Shown: in pieces, positions 8,284 to 17,561 of the stretch
How the letters are laid out: every line of letters starts with the position of its first letter
How positions within the stretch are numbered: the stretch's first letter is position 1
Origin: Solibacillus isronensis
Lineage (GTDB): Bacteria > Bacillota > Bacilli > Bacillales_A > Planococcaceae
Direction: 5' to 3'
NCBI RefSeq assembly: GCF_023715405.1
Contig: NZ_JAMBOC010000003.1
Location: 124,001 to 188,000 of the forward strand
Length of the DNA: 64,000 nucleotides
Program-made: the position numbers and the translations under genes
The notes under the pieces: model-generated
Database searches by the model: none
Seen by the model: the letters and a program-made list of their open reading frames with translations, nothing else
Told to the model about the DNA's origin: nothing

Positions 8284-8778
8284 ATGAGAGAATTTGATGC
8301 AATTGTTGATGAGCACACGCGTTATCTAGTACGCATTGCTTATTTGTACGTTAAAAATTGGGCTACCGCCGAGGACATCGTACAGGAAGTGTTTGTAACA
8401 TACTTTCAAAAGAGCGACCAGTTTCGCAATGAGTCGTCATTGAAAACGTATTTAACAAAAATGACAGCCAATCGTGCAAAAGATTATTTACGCTCATGGA
8501 AGCATAAAAAGGATGTCGTTTTTGAAACGATCTTTGCTCAAACAAAAGGTACGGACGAAGAAGTTATACAAAAAGAGCATCTTGCATCACTTGAACAGAA
8601 GTTATTCCAGCTACCACTGAAATATCGTGAACCGCTCATTTTATTTTATTATGACGAACAGTCCATTGCCGATATTGCACTGTATTTACAGCTGAATGAA
8701 AATACGGTGAAAACACGTTTGCGTCGAGCAAAGCAACAATTGAAAGAGTTTTTTAGCGAAGAGGGATTGGAGGAATGA
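8284..8778 (+). CDS. ECF RNA polymerase sigma factor
   Basis: 164-residue group-4 sigma factor. Region 2 (about residues 8-75) contains AYLYVKNWATAEDIVQEVFV and a DYLRSWKHKK core-binding/-10 recognition segment. Region 4 (about 105-160) carries the helix-turn-helix YDEQSIADIALYLQLNENTV followed by KTRLRRAKQQLK. It directs polymerase to a small stress regulon, probably including its own operon. The stop lies 3 bases before the start of the next gene, whose membrane-anchored product is probably its anti-sigma factor. Closest in layout to the SigV/SigX/SigM systems of Bacillus. Confidence 0.92.
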   Translation: MREFDAIVDEHTRYLVRIAYLYVKNWATAEDIVQEVFVTYFQKSDQFRNESSLKTYLTKMTANRAKDYLRSWKHKKDVVFETIFAQTKGTDEEVIQKEHLASLEQKLFQLPLKYREPLILFYYDEQSIADIALYLQLNENTVKTRLRRAKQQLKEFFSEEGLEE

Positions 8779-8781
8779 TGC

Positions 8782-9858
8782 ATGGATCCATTTAAAAAAC
8801 AACTGGATGAAATGATGGGTGATACACGCTTGCAGGAAAGTCGTATTAAGCAGCGTGTGAAATCCGAATTGACTCCGCCCCCCCGAAAACAGAAACGTTC
8901 ATGGCATGTTCAATTAGTAACGGCAGCAGTTGCAGCAGTTGCGGTATTCCTATTTATGACAGCCGTTCCTTTTACGTATAATTCGGGAAATGAAGGGCGG
9001 GGTGCCCCTTATGATCCGCTTGATGATTTAGCGGAAATTGCTACTCTTCAAAAACAGAAGCAATTATCAACAATCGATTATGATTCCTTTGCACAGCTAC
9101 CAGTGCTGGAACAATTATCGGATTTACAATATGTAGACAAAGAATCCTTTACACTTGCAGGGAAAAAGGGACTTTACCATACAGTGATAGAACGTCAGGA
9201 AAATTTATTTGATGAAGCCGTATATGAAGCGGGCGATGTAGTACGAACGATGACTAATACGAGCAGTCATTTACCAATATACGAAAACGCCTATTATGAA
9301 GTAGTTGCAGTACCAGGAGACCGTGTCGTTTTGCAGGACGGCAAGCTAACGGTAAATGGGAAGCCTGTAAGATCGGAATTAAAGGAATTGTATGAGGAAA
9401 ACGGCAATACGATTGCAGGAGGCTACGATCAGTTATTGAATGCGCGTGAATACTTTTTGGTGAATCATTTCCCGGCAGAGGGTACAATGCAGGCAGGTAC
9501 AATTACCGCTGTGCATAAAATTTACGGGGAAGTCGTAGCATTGGCAGAGGAAAGTACAACAACATCAATTTATTTTGAGTTAGAAAATGACTATACACCA
9601 GAACAATACTTTGATCTTTATTTGTATGATCAAATTTTTGGAGATGGGTCAATTAGTGAAAGATTATCGGCAAGTGATATTCCATTTACACATTCGAACC
9701 GTTTAGGCGAGCTGTTTTTGGAAGCATCCTACCGAAATGTTACGTATTTATCCGATACAGAAGTGGAAATACGCTACCAGTATAACCGCGAAGCTGTAGG
9801 GGAATATGTGTTTATAATGTATAAAGATCCGACTGGCATTTGGCAGTGGGGGATGTAG
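8782..9858 (+). CDS. Putative anti-sigma factor with degenerate signal-peptidase-I-like domain
   Basis: 358 residues: a charged cytoplasmic N-terminus of about 42 residues, one membrane helix (about 43-62) and a large external part. Residues about 150-255 resemble the S26 signal peptidase fold: YEVVAVPGDRVVLQDGKLTVNGK matches the RVIGLPGD box over its conserved part and the KLYVNG box, with a late IYGEV like the family's final strand. The catalytic Ser (SMxPT) is not visible and the catalytic Lys before the VxAVPGD box is replaced (AYYE), so the domain should be inactive. Position directly after an ECF sigma gene and the topology suggest it restrains that sigma factor. The role is inferred. 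Confidence 0.6.
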   Translation: MDPFKKQLDEMMGDTRLQESRIKQRVKSELTPPPRKQKRSWHVQLVTAAVAAVAVFLFMTAVPFTYNSGNEGRGAPYDPLDDLAEIATLQKQKQLSTIDYDSFAQLPVLEQLSDLQYVDKESFTLAGKKGLYHTVIERQENLFDEAVYEAGDVVRTMTNTSSHLPIYENAYYEVVAVPGDRVVLQDGKLTVNGKPVRSELKELYEENGNTIAGGYDQLLNAREYFLVNHFPAEGTMQAGTITAVHKIYGEVVALAEESTTTSIYFELENDYTPEQYFDLYLYDQIFGDGSISERLSASDIPFTHSNRLGELFLEASYRNVTYLSDTEVEIRYQYNREAVGEYVFIMYKDPTGIWQWGM

Positions 9859-9859
9859 C

Positions 9860-9894
9860 AAAAAGGGTAGTGACGCAATGTCGCTACCCTTTTT
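9860..9894. terminator. Bidirectional terminator between convergent genes
   Basis: AAAAAGGGTAG and CTACCCTTTTT flank a stem extended by TGAC/GTCG. The stop codon of the minus-strand transporter gene lies within it. Confidence 0.85.
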
Positions 9895-10849
9895 CACTTG
9901 CTGCCTGTAATCTTTTGTTCATAAGTACTGTGTGATAGCTATGTAGCAGCATGCCGATAATGATAACCGCCAATCCGATTAAAGCAATCGGCTGCGGAAG
10001 CGGTACACTTAGTAAAATCATTTCACCGACCATCGCAAAAAGCACTTCTGTCGATTGTGTTGCTTCAACGGCCGCCAGCTTTCCTTGATCATGGCGCACA
10101 CGGTCTGTTGCGATAAAGAAAAGTATTGTCGCAATAACACCTGAAGAAACAGCAACGAGCAGCGACTGATATACTTGGCTCGCAGAGGGCAGGCCGACAG
10201 TAAACAATGCATAGATTGCGAGTATGATCCATGCAGGCAAGGAAGCGATTGTCATGCCTAGAACACGTTGAAACGGATCGACTCTTCCCTTGCATAACTC
10301 CATCATTTTCCGATTGCCGAGCGGGTAGGCAAATGCCGCGATAATTACTGGCAGAATACCGAGAAGCAGGCTTTTCATAGAAACTGACTGTGCCTGCGGG
10401 ATTTGAATAAGCAAAATCCCGAATAAAATAATGCCCGAGATGCCAAGTGAAATAAGCGGGATTTTTGCCCTGACGTCTTTTCCGGCGACAGTCGTAATAA
10501 ATAGCGGAGCCAATAAAACACCTGCTACAATCGTAAACTGCCATGTACCCGATACGAGCCAGCCTGGACCGAATGCCGCGGCAAATGTAAGCGGCGCATA
10601 AAATAATACGAACCCGACAAAACTCCAAATGAGCCATGCACCGGGATGATCTTTCATTTCATTCGATAAAATACGAAAACCGCCTTTTCCCCGAATAGCG
10701 ACAATGGAAATGAGAAAGGGAAGCATAAAGAAGTAGCGGAGTGAAGAACTCCATAGCCAGCTTCCGCCTTCCAATTCCATTGAGTGGTTCAATACAAATG
10801 TAACCGCAAAAAATAAGGCCGCTAAAATGCCAATCAGTATTTCCCTCAT
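9884..10849 (-). CDS. DMT-superfamily multidrug resistance efflux transporter
   Basis: 321-residue polytopic membrane protein with about ten hydrophobic helices and the two-fold internal repeat of drug/metabolite transporters. It resembles the larger EmrE-type multidrug resistance efflux family of Bacillales (MREILIGILAALFFAVTFVL start, conserved ATQSTEVLFA late helix). Start at the ATG preceded by GAGGTG; an upstream in-frame start at 10861 is ignored because it precedes the SD. Substrate unknown. Confidence 0.8.
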   Translation of the reverse strand: MREILIGILAALFFAVTFVLNHSMELEGGSWLWSSSLRYFFMLPFLISIVAIRGKGGFRILSNEMKDHPGAWLIWSFVGFVLFYAPLTFAAAFGPGWLVSGTWQFTIVAGVLLAPLFITTVAGKDVRAKIPLISLGISGIILFGILLIQIPQAQSVSMKSLLLGILPVIIAAFAYPLGNRKMMELCKGRVDPFQRVLGMTIASLPAWIILAIYALFTVGLPSASQVYQSLLVAVSSGVIATILFFIATDRVRHDQGKLAAVEATQSTEVLFAMVGEMILLSVPLPQPIALIGLAVIIIGMLLHSYHTVLMNKRLQAASEKG

Positions 10850-10895
10850 CACACACCTCACTTTATTGTATTGAATTTTCTGTCTATTAAGTATA

Positions 10896-10928
10896 CAAAA
10901 AAATGGAGCGAAAGTAATCGCCCCATTT
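10896..10928 (-). terminator. Terminator of pepT
   Basis: On the minus strand AAATGGGGCGA pairs with TCGCTCCATTT, followed by a T run. Confidence 0.75.
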
Positions 10929-10938
10929 AAAGTTTCTA

Positions 10939-12162
10939 TTAACGTTGTTCGAATAACTGAACAATTTCAATAATGACTTCCGTCGCTTTTTCCATCGTTT
11001 CAGCTGATACAAATTCATATTTACCGTGCATATTTTCGCCGCCCGCAAAAATATTCGGTGTCGGCAAGCCCATATATGAAAGTTGAGAACCGTCAGTCCC
11101 GCCGCGAATTGGCTCGACAATCGGGGTAATGTTAAACTTGGCAAACGCTTCTTTTACGATATCGACGATTTCCATAACAGGCTCGATTTTTTCACCCATA
11201 TTGTAATATTGATCCTCGATCGCTATAGTTAATGCTTCTTCACCGTATTTTGCCTGTAACTCTTTGCCGACCTTTGCCATATACGCTTTTTTCTCTTCGA
11301 ATTTAGCGCGGTCATGGTCACGGATAATGTATGACATTGTTGTTTCTTCAATGCCACCGTTGAAATGCATTAAGTGGATAAAGCCTTCATAGCCGTCCGT
11401 TTTTTCAGGAACCGCTTCTTTAGGCATTTCATTTTGGAATTCAATCGCCATTGTAATCGAGTTCACCATTTTATTTTTTGCTGAACCCGGGTGGATGTTC
11501 GTGCCGCGTGTCGTTACTTTTACGCCAGCTGCATTAAAGCTTTCAAATTGTAACTCACCAAGGGGACCGCCATCCATTGTGTAAGCATAATCCGCACCGA
11601 ATTTCTCGACATCAAACTTGTGCGGACCGCGCCCGATTTCTTCGTCCGGTGTAAATGCTACACGGATTTTTCCGTGCTTGATTTCTGGATTGTTAACTAA
11701 GTATTCCATTGCCGTCATAATTTCAGCGATGCCGGCTTTATCATCCGCACCAAGCAATGTATTGCCGTCTGTCGTAATTAACGTTTGGCCAACATAGTTT
11801 TTTAAGTTCGGGAAGTAGTCCGGTGCCATGACTAAACCATTTTTTAATGTAATCGCTTCACCATCATAGTTATCGATGCGCTGAGGCTGTACATTTGTTC
11901 CTGTGTAGTCCGATGTCGTATCAACATGGGCCAAAAAGCCAAGTGTCGGTACGTCTTTGTCTGTATTTGATTCAAGTGTTGCAAATAGGTAGCCGTTTTC
12001 GTCCAGCGTAATATCTGTTAAACCGATTGCTGCCAATTCATCTTTTAATACATGTAATAAATCGAATTGCTTCATTGTTGAAGGGGTAGTGTCAGAATTG
12101 AAATCTGATTGTGTATCAATTTTTGCATAGCGTACTAAACGTTCAATTACTTTCTCTTTCAT
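10939..12162 (-). CDS. pepT: Peptidase T (tripeptide aminopeptidase)
   Basis: 407-residue cytoplasmic M20B zinc peptidase that removes the N-terminal residue from tripeptides. Full family length and highly conserved blocks are visible: [15 protein letters not shown] (metal ligand His), [15 protein letters not shown] (bridging Asp), [15 protein letters not shown] (catalytic Glu), [17 protein letters not shown], and [20 protein letters not shown] near the C-terminus. An AGGAGG site precedes the ATG. Single-gene transcript. Confidence 0.96.
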   Translation of the reverse strand: MKEKVIERLVRYAKIDTQSDFNSDTTPSTMKQFDLLHVLKDELAAIGLTDITLDENGYLFATLESNTDKDVPTLGFLAHVDTTSDYTGTNVQPQRIDNYDGEAITLKNGLVMAPDYFPNLKNYVGQTLITTDGNTLLGADDKAGIAEIMTAMEYLVNNPEIKHGKIRVAFTPDEEIGRGPHKFDVEKFGADYAYTMDGGPLGELQFESFNAAGVKVTTRGTNIHPGSAKNKMVNSITMAIEFQNEMPKEAVPEKTDGYEGFIHLMHFNGGIEETTMSYIIRDHDRAKFEEKKAYMAKVGKELQAKYGEEALTIAIEDQYYNMGEKIEPVMEIVDIVKEAFAKFNITPIVEPIRGGTDGSQLSYMGLPTPNIFAGGENMHGKYEFVSAETMEKATEVIIEIVQLFEQR

Positions 12163-12227
12163 ACGAAAAAGACCTCCTAATACTTATTGCTTTTATTCTA
12201 CACTTTTTATTTCGGTTTTTGAACTAA

Positions 12228-12345
12228 TTATCTTCATTCAGCGGCTACTTAAGTACCCGCTGAATGAAGATAAGCCTCTGGCAGATATCATAGATTTTTT
12301 AAATGATATTTTTTTAATCTGGACGCGATTGTAATCGATCATAAT
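12228..12345. repeat. Dispersed intergenic repeat, copy 1 (short form)
   Basis: Begins with TTATCTTCATTCAGCGG (12228-12244), whose perfect 17-bp inverted copy lies at 12257-12273. There follow GCCTCTGGCAGAT, an AGATTTTTT stretch and the right-end motif AATCTGGACGCGATT. The same blocks recur in the same order at 21928-22170, and the right end alone at 29243-29273. The right end overlaps the last codons of the lysoplasmalogenase gene. Confidence 0.8.
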
Positions 12346-12961
12346 CAATTATGCTGAGCATGAGGAAAAACTGTGCGCCGTAATACGTGAACATGATCAA
12401 GATATGGGAAGCGGGAACATCAAACATAAACCGGTTAATAGCTAATACTGAGTCCGACATGATAAAGAGGATGGCGCCGATGACAGCAAACTTACTTCCT
12501 GTTCGGAATGATGTCCATCCCATTGTTAAAATAACTAAAATATAAGCGGTCACTGCAATGGCAAGTACAGTGTCTCCTTTTTGTAGCAGGCTTCCCGCAA
12601 TCCAGAACATCATAACCGCACCGTATAAAGCTAAAGTAATTTTTACATACAGTGGTGTGTTCTGCTGATTTGTTGAACGGAATGCAAAAATATAGAAAAT
12701 ATGACCGATCAGGAAAAAGCTCAGTCCAACGATGAACCATTGCAATGTATAATCGCCAACCGCACAGAAAATTAAACCGATGGAGATAAGCCAATAATAT
12801 GGAGATTTCACATGTACTTTTGTTAAAAGTGCAAGCGCTATAAGCAAAATCATTGGCAAAAGTTTAAAGACCATTTTTAGTGAACTATCAATCGTTTCAA
12901 AAAAGAATACATAGTACAAGCCAAGCCCGAAGAACAGTAAAATCAAAACTTTCCGTGCCAT
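12314..12961 (-). CDS. Lysoplasmalogenase family (YhhN-type) membrane protein
   Basis: 215-residue protein with about eight membrane helices. YhhN-type motifs: GDYTLQWF in an early helix, GHIFYIFAFR, and GAILFIMSDSVLAINRF with a later YYGAQFFLMLS. Characterised relatives hydrolyse the vinyl-ether bond of lysoplasmalogens; bacterial homologues lacking plasmalogens have an uncertain role. The C-terminal codons (YDRLQSRPD and stop) are read from the end of the dispersed repeat, so the natural C-terminus may have been altered. Confidence 0.82.
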   Translation of the reverse strand: MARKVLILLFFGLGLYYVFFFETIDSSLKMVFKLLPMILLIALALLTKVHVKSPYYWLISIGLIFCAVGDYTLQWFIVGLSFFLIGHIFYIFAFRSTNQQNTPLYVKITLALYGAVMMFWIAGSLLQKGDTVLAIAVTAYILVILTMGWTSFRTGSKFAVIGAILFIMSDSVLAINRFMFDVPASHILIMFTYYGAQFFLMLSIIDYDRLQSRPD

Positions 12962-13130
12962 CCATTAACCCCCTGAGTAAAATATTTATATATAATTACT
13001 AAACAACCAAACTATGATTTCATAAAAATACAATATATGCTCTATTATGCCAGAAATTATGCGATTTTACTTGTTTATGAATCTTTTTGAAAGGTTATTC
13101 GTACATAGTAAGTAAGAGAGGGTGATTGTT

Positions 13131-14810
13131 ATGGGACAATTATTGCTAATAACGGCTATTGGATCACTTTTGATCACATTATTATTAATGCCGTTATCAA
13201 AAAAAGTTCGCAATAAGGAGCTTTCATCAAAAACATTTACGAGCTTATTCATTACAACATTTATAGTAAGTTTTATTTCAGTATTTTTAACAGTATATAT
13301 TTCTAAAATCGATCTAAGCTGGACGATTTTTTTATACGTAATACCTGTTGTAGCGATTATTGGCGCCATATTTGCAGTCGGTAAGGAGCAAAAAATTAAA
13401 TCTGCGATCGTGCTTGTCAGCATTATTGGGATCGGCTATTTAGTAAGTGCACCATTTTTAAATGCAGATGAAAAATTCAAGTCTTCAGAAATGAAGGAAA
13501 AGACGGAAATTTCGGCGTTTGATGAGACGAAAACACCGGCAAGTGTACCGCCGAAATTTGTTAAAAACAAAATGAAAAAAGCGTTTGGACAGGTGCCAAA
13601 CACGAGCTATTATGAATTAGGAAATCTGCAAATTCAAAAAGTAAATGATCAGTATGTTTACATTGCACCTGTAGAGTTTTCAGGATTCTTTAAGTGGTTT
13701 AACGGAAAAACAACTCCAGGATATTTCACGATGAGTGCTACTGACTCAAGCGATAATCCAAAGTTTGTGAAGGCAGAAATGAGCTATGTTCCATCTGCTT
13801 ATTTAAATAAAAACCTGGAGCGTCATATTCGTCTTCAAAATCCATCATTAATTTTCTATGGAGATCCGCAGCTGGAAATTGATGAAGATGGAAAACCATA
13901 TTACATCCGTTCTTACGGGGAATTCATTTCTGCTCGTAACGGCTTTGATGTAAAAGGGATTGTGCTTGTTGATGCGGAGACGGGTGCAACAGAGAAAATT
14001 GCGATTGCAGATGTACCGGCATTTATTGACGGTGCTGTCTCACCGGAAGCAGTAAGTTTGCAAAACAGTTATTTCGGTAACTATGTACACGGCTTCTGGA
14101 ATAGTCTTGTCGGTAAAAAGGATGTTAAGTTACCGAGTGATGAAGGTACGGAAGCAAATGTAAGTCCGATCTTTATGGAAGACGGGGAAATGTATTATTT
14201 CACTGATTTTACAAGTCCAAAAGAGGGCGTTGACTCGATGCTTGGTTATGCATTAACACATGCACGTACTGGTGAAGCAACGTACTATACTGGAAATCTG
14301 GAAGAGTCTTATATGGATTCCCAAGGGGCTCTTGAAATTATCGAGAAAAAATTCATCGAAAAAGAATGGGAGGGCGAAATGCCGATCCTTTATAACTTCT
14401 ACGGTGAAGCGAGCTGGCTGTCAGCTGTACTTGATGCGAACGGATTCCTGCAAAATTACTTTATCGTGTCAGCAGCAAATCCTGAAATTTCGGCATATGG
14501 TACAACACCAAATGAAGCGTTAAGACTTTATAAAACAGCGTTAAGCCGTGGCGGCAGTACGGTAGATGGTACTTCGAATGCCGAAGAGGCCAAAGCGACG
14601 GTAAAAGTCGTGCGTGTTTATAAAGAGCGTGTAGGTGATTTCACAATTGTATCCTTCCTGGCGAACACAGGTGAAAACTTCATCGTTTCTACGGAAGTTG
14701 CACCGTTTGCAATATACTTGCAAGAAGGTGACCAGGCGACGATAACGTACGCGAAAACAGGAGAAGATTTCCAGCCTGTAAAAGCATTGCAAATTGAAGG
14801 GTTGAAATAA
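13131..14810 (+). CDS. Large membrane-anchored protein of unknown function
   Basis: 559 residues. Four hydrophobic segments in the first about 115 residues, then a long external region with repeated aromatic, mixed alpha/beta composition to the end. Most residues after 120 are predicted outside the membrane, including motifs such as SYGEFISARNGFDVKGIVLVDAETG and FYGEASWLSAVLDANG, which read like a repeated PepSY/DUF-type strand pattern but match no family I can name. The GTG at 13122 lies inside the GAGGGTG SD, so the ATG at 13131 is chosen. Single-gene transcript ended by a bidirectional terminator. Confidence 0.7.
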   Translation: MGQLLLITAIGSLLITLLLMPLSKKVRNKELSSKTFTSLFITTFIVSFISVFLTVYISKIDLSWTIFLYVIPVVAIIGAIFAVGKEQKIKSAIVLVSIIGIGYLVSAPFLNADEKFKSSEMKEKTEISAFDETKTPASVPPKFVKNKMKKAFGQVPNTSYYELGNLQIQKVNDQYVYIAPVEFSGFFKWFNGKTTPGYFTMSATDSSDNPKFVKAEMSYVPSAYLNKNLERHIRLQNPSLIFYGDPQLEIDEDGKPYYIRSYGEFISARNGFDVKGIVLVDAETGATEKIAIADVPAFIDGAVSPEAVSLQNSYFGNYVHGFWNSLVGKKDVKLPSDEGTEANVSPIFMEDGEMYYFTDFTSPKEGVDSMLGYALTHARTGEATYYTGNLEESYMDSQGALEIIEKKFIEKEWEGEMPILYNFYGEASWLSAVLDANGFLQNYFIVSAANPEISAYGTTPNEALRLYKTALSRGGSTVDGTSNAEEAKATVKVVRVYKERVGDFTIVSFLANTGENFIVSTEVAPFAIYLQEGDQATITYAKTGEDFQPVKALQIEGLK

Positions 14811-14813
14811 AAC

Positions 14814-14848
14814 AAAAGGAGTATGCCATTTTGCGGCATACTCCTTTT
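14814..14848. terminator. Bidirectional terminator
   Basis: AAAAGGAGTATGCC and GGCATACTCCTTTT form a perfect 14-bp stem with a 7-base loop between convergent genes. Confidence 0.93.
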
Positions 14849-14855
14849 TATTAGC

Positions 14856-15590
14856 TTACTTCCAAGTAAAGCCTTGTGAAGCAAGGAAGTCTTTAATATG
14901 CGGACGGTTTTGTTCAACTAAGTAATCAGCCATTTGTTTCGTCCATGTTGCAGTCTTCTGATTCGAAGATCGGCTGCTGTAATAGTCTTCCATAATTCCA
15001 TCGTACTCATCTAGCAGCGTCTCGTACTTATCAACGTCATAACCATTTTCATGCAATACCGCAGCTACCGGTAAACGCGGTTTTGTTTCATTGCGTTTTG
15101 TCGGTGTACCGATTGTCATCGCAAATAACGGGAAAACGTATTCCGGTAAATTGAACAGCGCGCTGATTTCCTTAGGATTTGTACGGGCACCACCGATATA
15201 GCAAATGCCGTAACCCATTGATTCAGCTGCAATAACGAAGTTTTGAGCAAATAATGCAACATCTGCTACTCCTACAAGCACGTTTTCAGCCGTGTCAGCA
15301 GAAATATCAACCCCATGTTTTTGACCGGCTACTTGCAAACGTTTGAAATCTACGCAAAACAAGAAAGAGGCGCCCGCTGTTTTGAACTGGAATTCATTTT
15401 TAGACAGTTCACCAAGCTTCGTTTTCTTTTCTTCATCCGTTACCCAAATGACACTGTAGGCCTGTACAAAATGCGAACTTGCCGCCATTTGTGCTGTTTC
15501 GATTAAATCGATGACAGTTTCTTTAGAAATTTCCTCACCTGTATATTTACGAACAGATGTATGACTGCGTAATAATTCTTTTGTATTCAC
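14856..15590 (-). CDS. NfsA-type oxygen-insensitive NADPH nitroreductase
   Basis: 244-residue FMN-dependent reductase. It starts with the family's RSHTSVRKYTGEEI phosphate-binding segment, continues with AAQMAASSHFVQAYSVIWV and contains GICYIGGARTNP of the flavin pocket. NfsA-type enzymes transfer two electrons from NADPH to nitro-compounds, quinones or other acceptors; the physiological substrate is usually unknown. It begins with GTG (15590), eight bases after AAGGAG. Confidence 0.88.
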   Translation of the reverse strand: MNTKELLRSHTSVRKYTGEEISKETVIDLIETAQMAASSHFVQAYSVIWVTDEEKKTKLGELSKNEFQFKTAGASFLFCVDFKRLQVAGQKHGVDISADTAENVLVGVADVALFAQNFVIAAESMGYGICYIGGARTNPKEISALFNLPEYVFPLFAMTIGTPTKRNETKPRLPVAAVLHENGYDVDKYETLLDEYDGIMEDYYSSRSSNQKTATWTKQMADYLVEQNRPHIKDFLASQGFTWK

Positions 15591-15774
15591 GTGAACATCT
15601 CCTTTTTATGTAATAAAAAACTTAAATATATAACCTTCAAGCTTATTTTAGTCAATATTTTACTTGAAGTCGATTATTAACGTCTGTTCAATTCATAGAG
15701 AAGGAATTTTTGCATATCGTTAAATACAGATAAGAGTAATCTGAATAGAAATCTGAAAATTTTAATTTTTTGTG

Positions 15775-15804
15775 TTGACATATCGGATTAGTATGTTTTA
15801 TACT
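15775..15804 (+). promoter_or_regulatory. SigA promoter of the SAM riboswitch-metY transcript
   Basis: TTGACA and TATACT are separated by 18 bases, about 30 bases upstream of the riboswitch P1 helix. Confidence 0.75.
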
Positions 15805-15835
15805 GAGACTCAACGATGGAACACAAATCACATAA

Positions 15836-15950
15836 CTCTTATCAAGAGCGGCGGAGGGAATAGGCCCTGAGATGCCCGGCAACCAGTAAGTGATGAACTG
15901 ACTAAGGTGCTAATTCCTACAAAATGGACAATCATTTTGAAAGATAAGAG
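15836..15950 (+). ncRNA. SAM-I riboswitch (S box)
   Basis: The P1 helix is CTCTTATC (15836-15843) with GATAAGAG (15943-15950). The conserved S-box core is clear: AGAGCGGCGGAGGGA, then GGCCCTGAGATGCCCGGCAACC, then AAGGTGCTAATTCC. A terminator follows at 15972. Binding of S-adenosylmethionine stabilises P1 and so termination; when methionine is scarce an antiterminator forms and metY is transcribed. Confidence 0.96.
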
Positions 15951-15971
15951 GAGGCAAACTTGCTCATGCGC

Positions 15972-16003
15972 AACCCTCTTCTTAACTGAAGAGGGTTTTT
16001 TTC
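15972..16003 (+). terminator. Riboswitch expression-platform terminator
   Basis: AACCCTCTTC pairs with GAAGAGGGTT over a 6-base loop, followed by seven T. The 3-prime strand of P1 (GATAAGAGGAGG) can pair with part of it as an antiterminator. Confidence 0.93.
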
Positions 16004-16067
16004 ATTTAAAAAATCCTCCTCAAAAAACACCGATTTCACCATCGATTAAATTTTTGGGGGTAATAAA

Positions 16068-17372
16068 ATGACAAATTTAAGACCAGAAACTTTATTATTA
16101 CACGGGGGACAAAAGCCAGACCCGGTAACAGGTGCAATTGCAGTTCCCGTTTACCGCACAACAGCCTATGCATTTAATGACACAGCTCATGCGCAACGTC
16201 TATTTGCATTACAGGAAACAGGCAATATTTATTCTCGTATTATGAACCCGACAGTCGGGGCATTTGAAGAACGGGTTGCTTTATTAGAAGGGGGTACAGC
16301 TGCAGTAGGGCTTTCATCTGGCGCAGCAGCAGTAGCATTTTCGATTTTAAACGTTGCCGGTGCAGGGGATGAAATTGTTGCGGCAGGTTCACTTTACGGC
16401 GGGACTTACAATTTATTCGCCACTACATTGCCTCGCTACGGCATTACAGTAAAATTTGTGGATGAATCAGATCCTGCAAACTTCCAGGCGGCAATTACGG
16501 ATAAAACGAAAGCAATCTTCGCTGAAATTATCGGAAATCCAAGCTTGAAAGTACTGGATATTGAAGCGGTAGCAAACATCGCTCATGACAATGGTCTTCC
16601 TTTATTAATCGACAGCACATTTGCTTCCCCATACGGAAGTAATCCGATTGAATTCGGTGCGGATGTTGTTATCCATTCTGCAACAAAATGGATTGGTGGT
16701 CATGGAACGACAATCGGCGGGATTGTCGTTGATGCAGGGAAGTTCGACTGGACACAAGGAAGACATCCAGGATTTACAGAACCGGATACTTCTTACCATG
16801 GTCTACGCTACGGGATTGACACAGCAGGCGCTGCATTTGCGACAAAGCTTCGTGTTCAACTATTGCGTGATTTTGGTCCAACATTATCTGCTGACGCAGC
16901 ATTTAACTTCCTGCAAGGACTTGAAACGCTTCATTTGCGTATTGTCCGTCACAATGAAAATACACAAAAAGTTGCCGAGTATTTAAGAGACCACCCATTT
17001 GTGGAATACGTAAATTACAACGGCTTTGAAGATTTTGAGACACATGATTTGGCGAAAAAGTACTTGAAAAACGGCTTTGGATCTATCATTACGTTCGGCA
17101 TTAAAGGTGGACGCGAAGCCGGTCGCCAAGTAATCGATAACGTAGAATTGTTTTCACACGTAGCAAACGTTGGGGATGCCCGTTCATTGATTATCCACCC
17201 TGCGAGCACAACGCACCAACAGTTATCTGCTGAAGAACTAAAAACTGCCGGCGTATCGGAAGAGCTCATTCGCTTATCGATCGGGTTAGAAGCAGCAGAA
17301 GATATTATCGCAGATTTAGAACAGGCATTAGCGAAAGTTGCGGCTGAAGTAGGCGCAGAAACAAACGCATAA
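16068..17372 (+). CDS. metY: O-acetylhomoserine aminocarboxypropyltransferase (sulfhydrylase)
   Basis: 434-residue PLP enzyme of the Cys/Met metabolism family that makes homocysteine from O-acetylhomoserine and sulfide. Visible landmarks: LRPETLLLHGGQKPDPVTGA, SRIMNPTVGAFEERVA, LSSGAAAVAFSILN and SATKWIGGHGTTIGG, which holds the PLP-binding Lys. Its length and the extra loops fit MetY rather than the shorter MetB/MetC. Controlled by the SAM riboswitch directly upstream, which confirms a methionine-biosynthetic role. GGGGGT serves as SD. Confidence 0.95.
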   Translation: MTNLRPETLLLHGGQKPDPVTGAIAVPVYRTTAYAFNDTAHAQRLFALQETGNIYSRIMNPTVGAFEERVALLEGGTAAVGLSSGAAAVAFSILNVAGAGDEIVAAGSLYGGTYNLFATTLPRYGITVKFVDESDPANFQAAITDKTKAIFAEIIGNPSLKVLDIEAVANIAHDNGLPLLIDSTFASPYGSNPIEFGADVVIHSATKWIGGHGTTIGGIVVDAGKFDWTQGRHPGFTEPDTSYHGLRYGIDTAGAAFATKLRVQLLRDFGPTLSADAAFNFLQGLETLHLRIVRHNENTQKVAEYLRDHPFVEYVNYNGFEDFETHDLAKKYLKNGFGSIITFGIKGGREAGRQVIDNVELFSHVANVGDARSLIIHPASTTHQQLSAEELKTAGVSEELIRLSIGLEAAEDIIADLEQALAKVAAEVGAETNA

Positions 17373-17385
17373 ACCTTTAAAAAAG

Positions 17386-17422
17386 GCTTAGCTTTTCCCA
17401 TTCGAGAAGCTAAGCAATTTTT
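17386..17422 (+). terminator. Terminator of metY
   Basis: GCTTAGCTTTTC and a near-complementary GAGAAGCTAAGC, followed by AATTTTT. Confidence 0.88.
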
Positions 17423-17561
17423 AGAAAATTAATCCCTACTATTTTTATAAGTTTTATTGACAAATTTAATACCAAGTAATACAATTGGGATAATAATATT
17501 ACCAACCGGAAAAATTTAAAGTGATGTTGCAGCATCATTGGAAGAAAAGGAGTTGTTCAAC

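Noticed and set aside
10089-10637. 182-codon frame inside the DMT efflux transporter gene
   Set aside because: Same-strand, other-frame shadow of a conserved membrane protein; composition (Arg/Cys-rich) is not protein-like.
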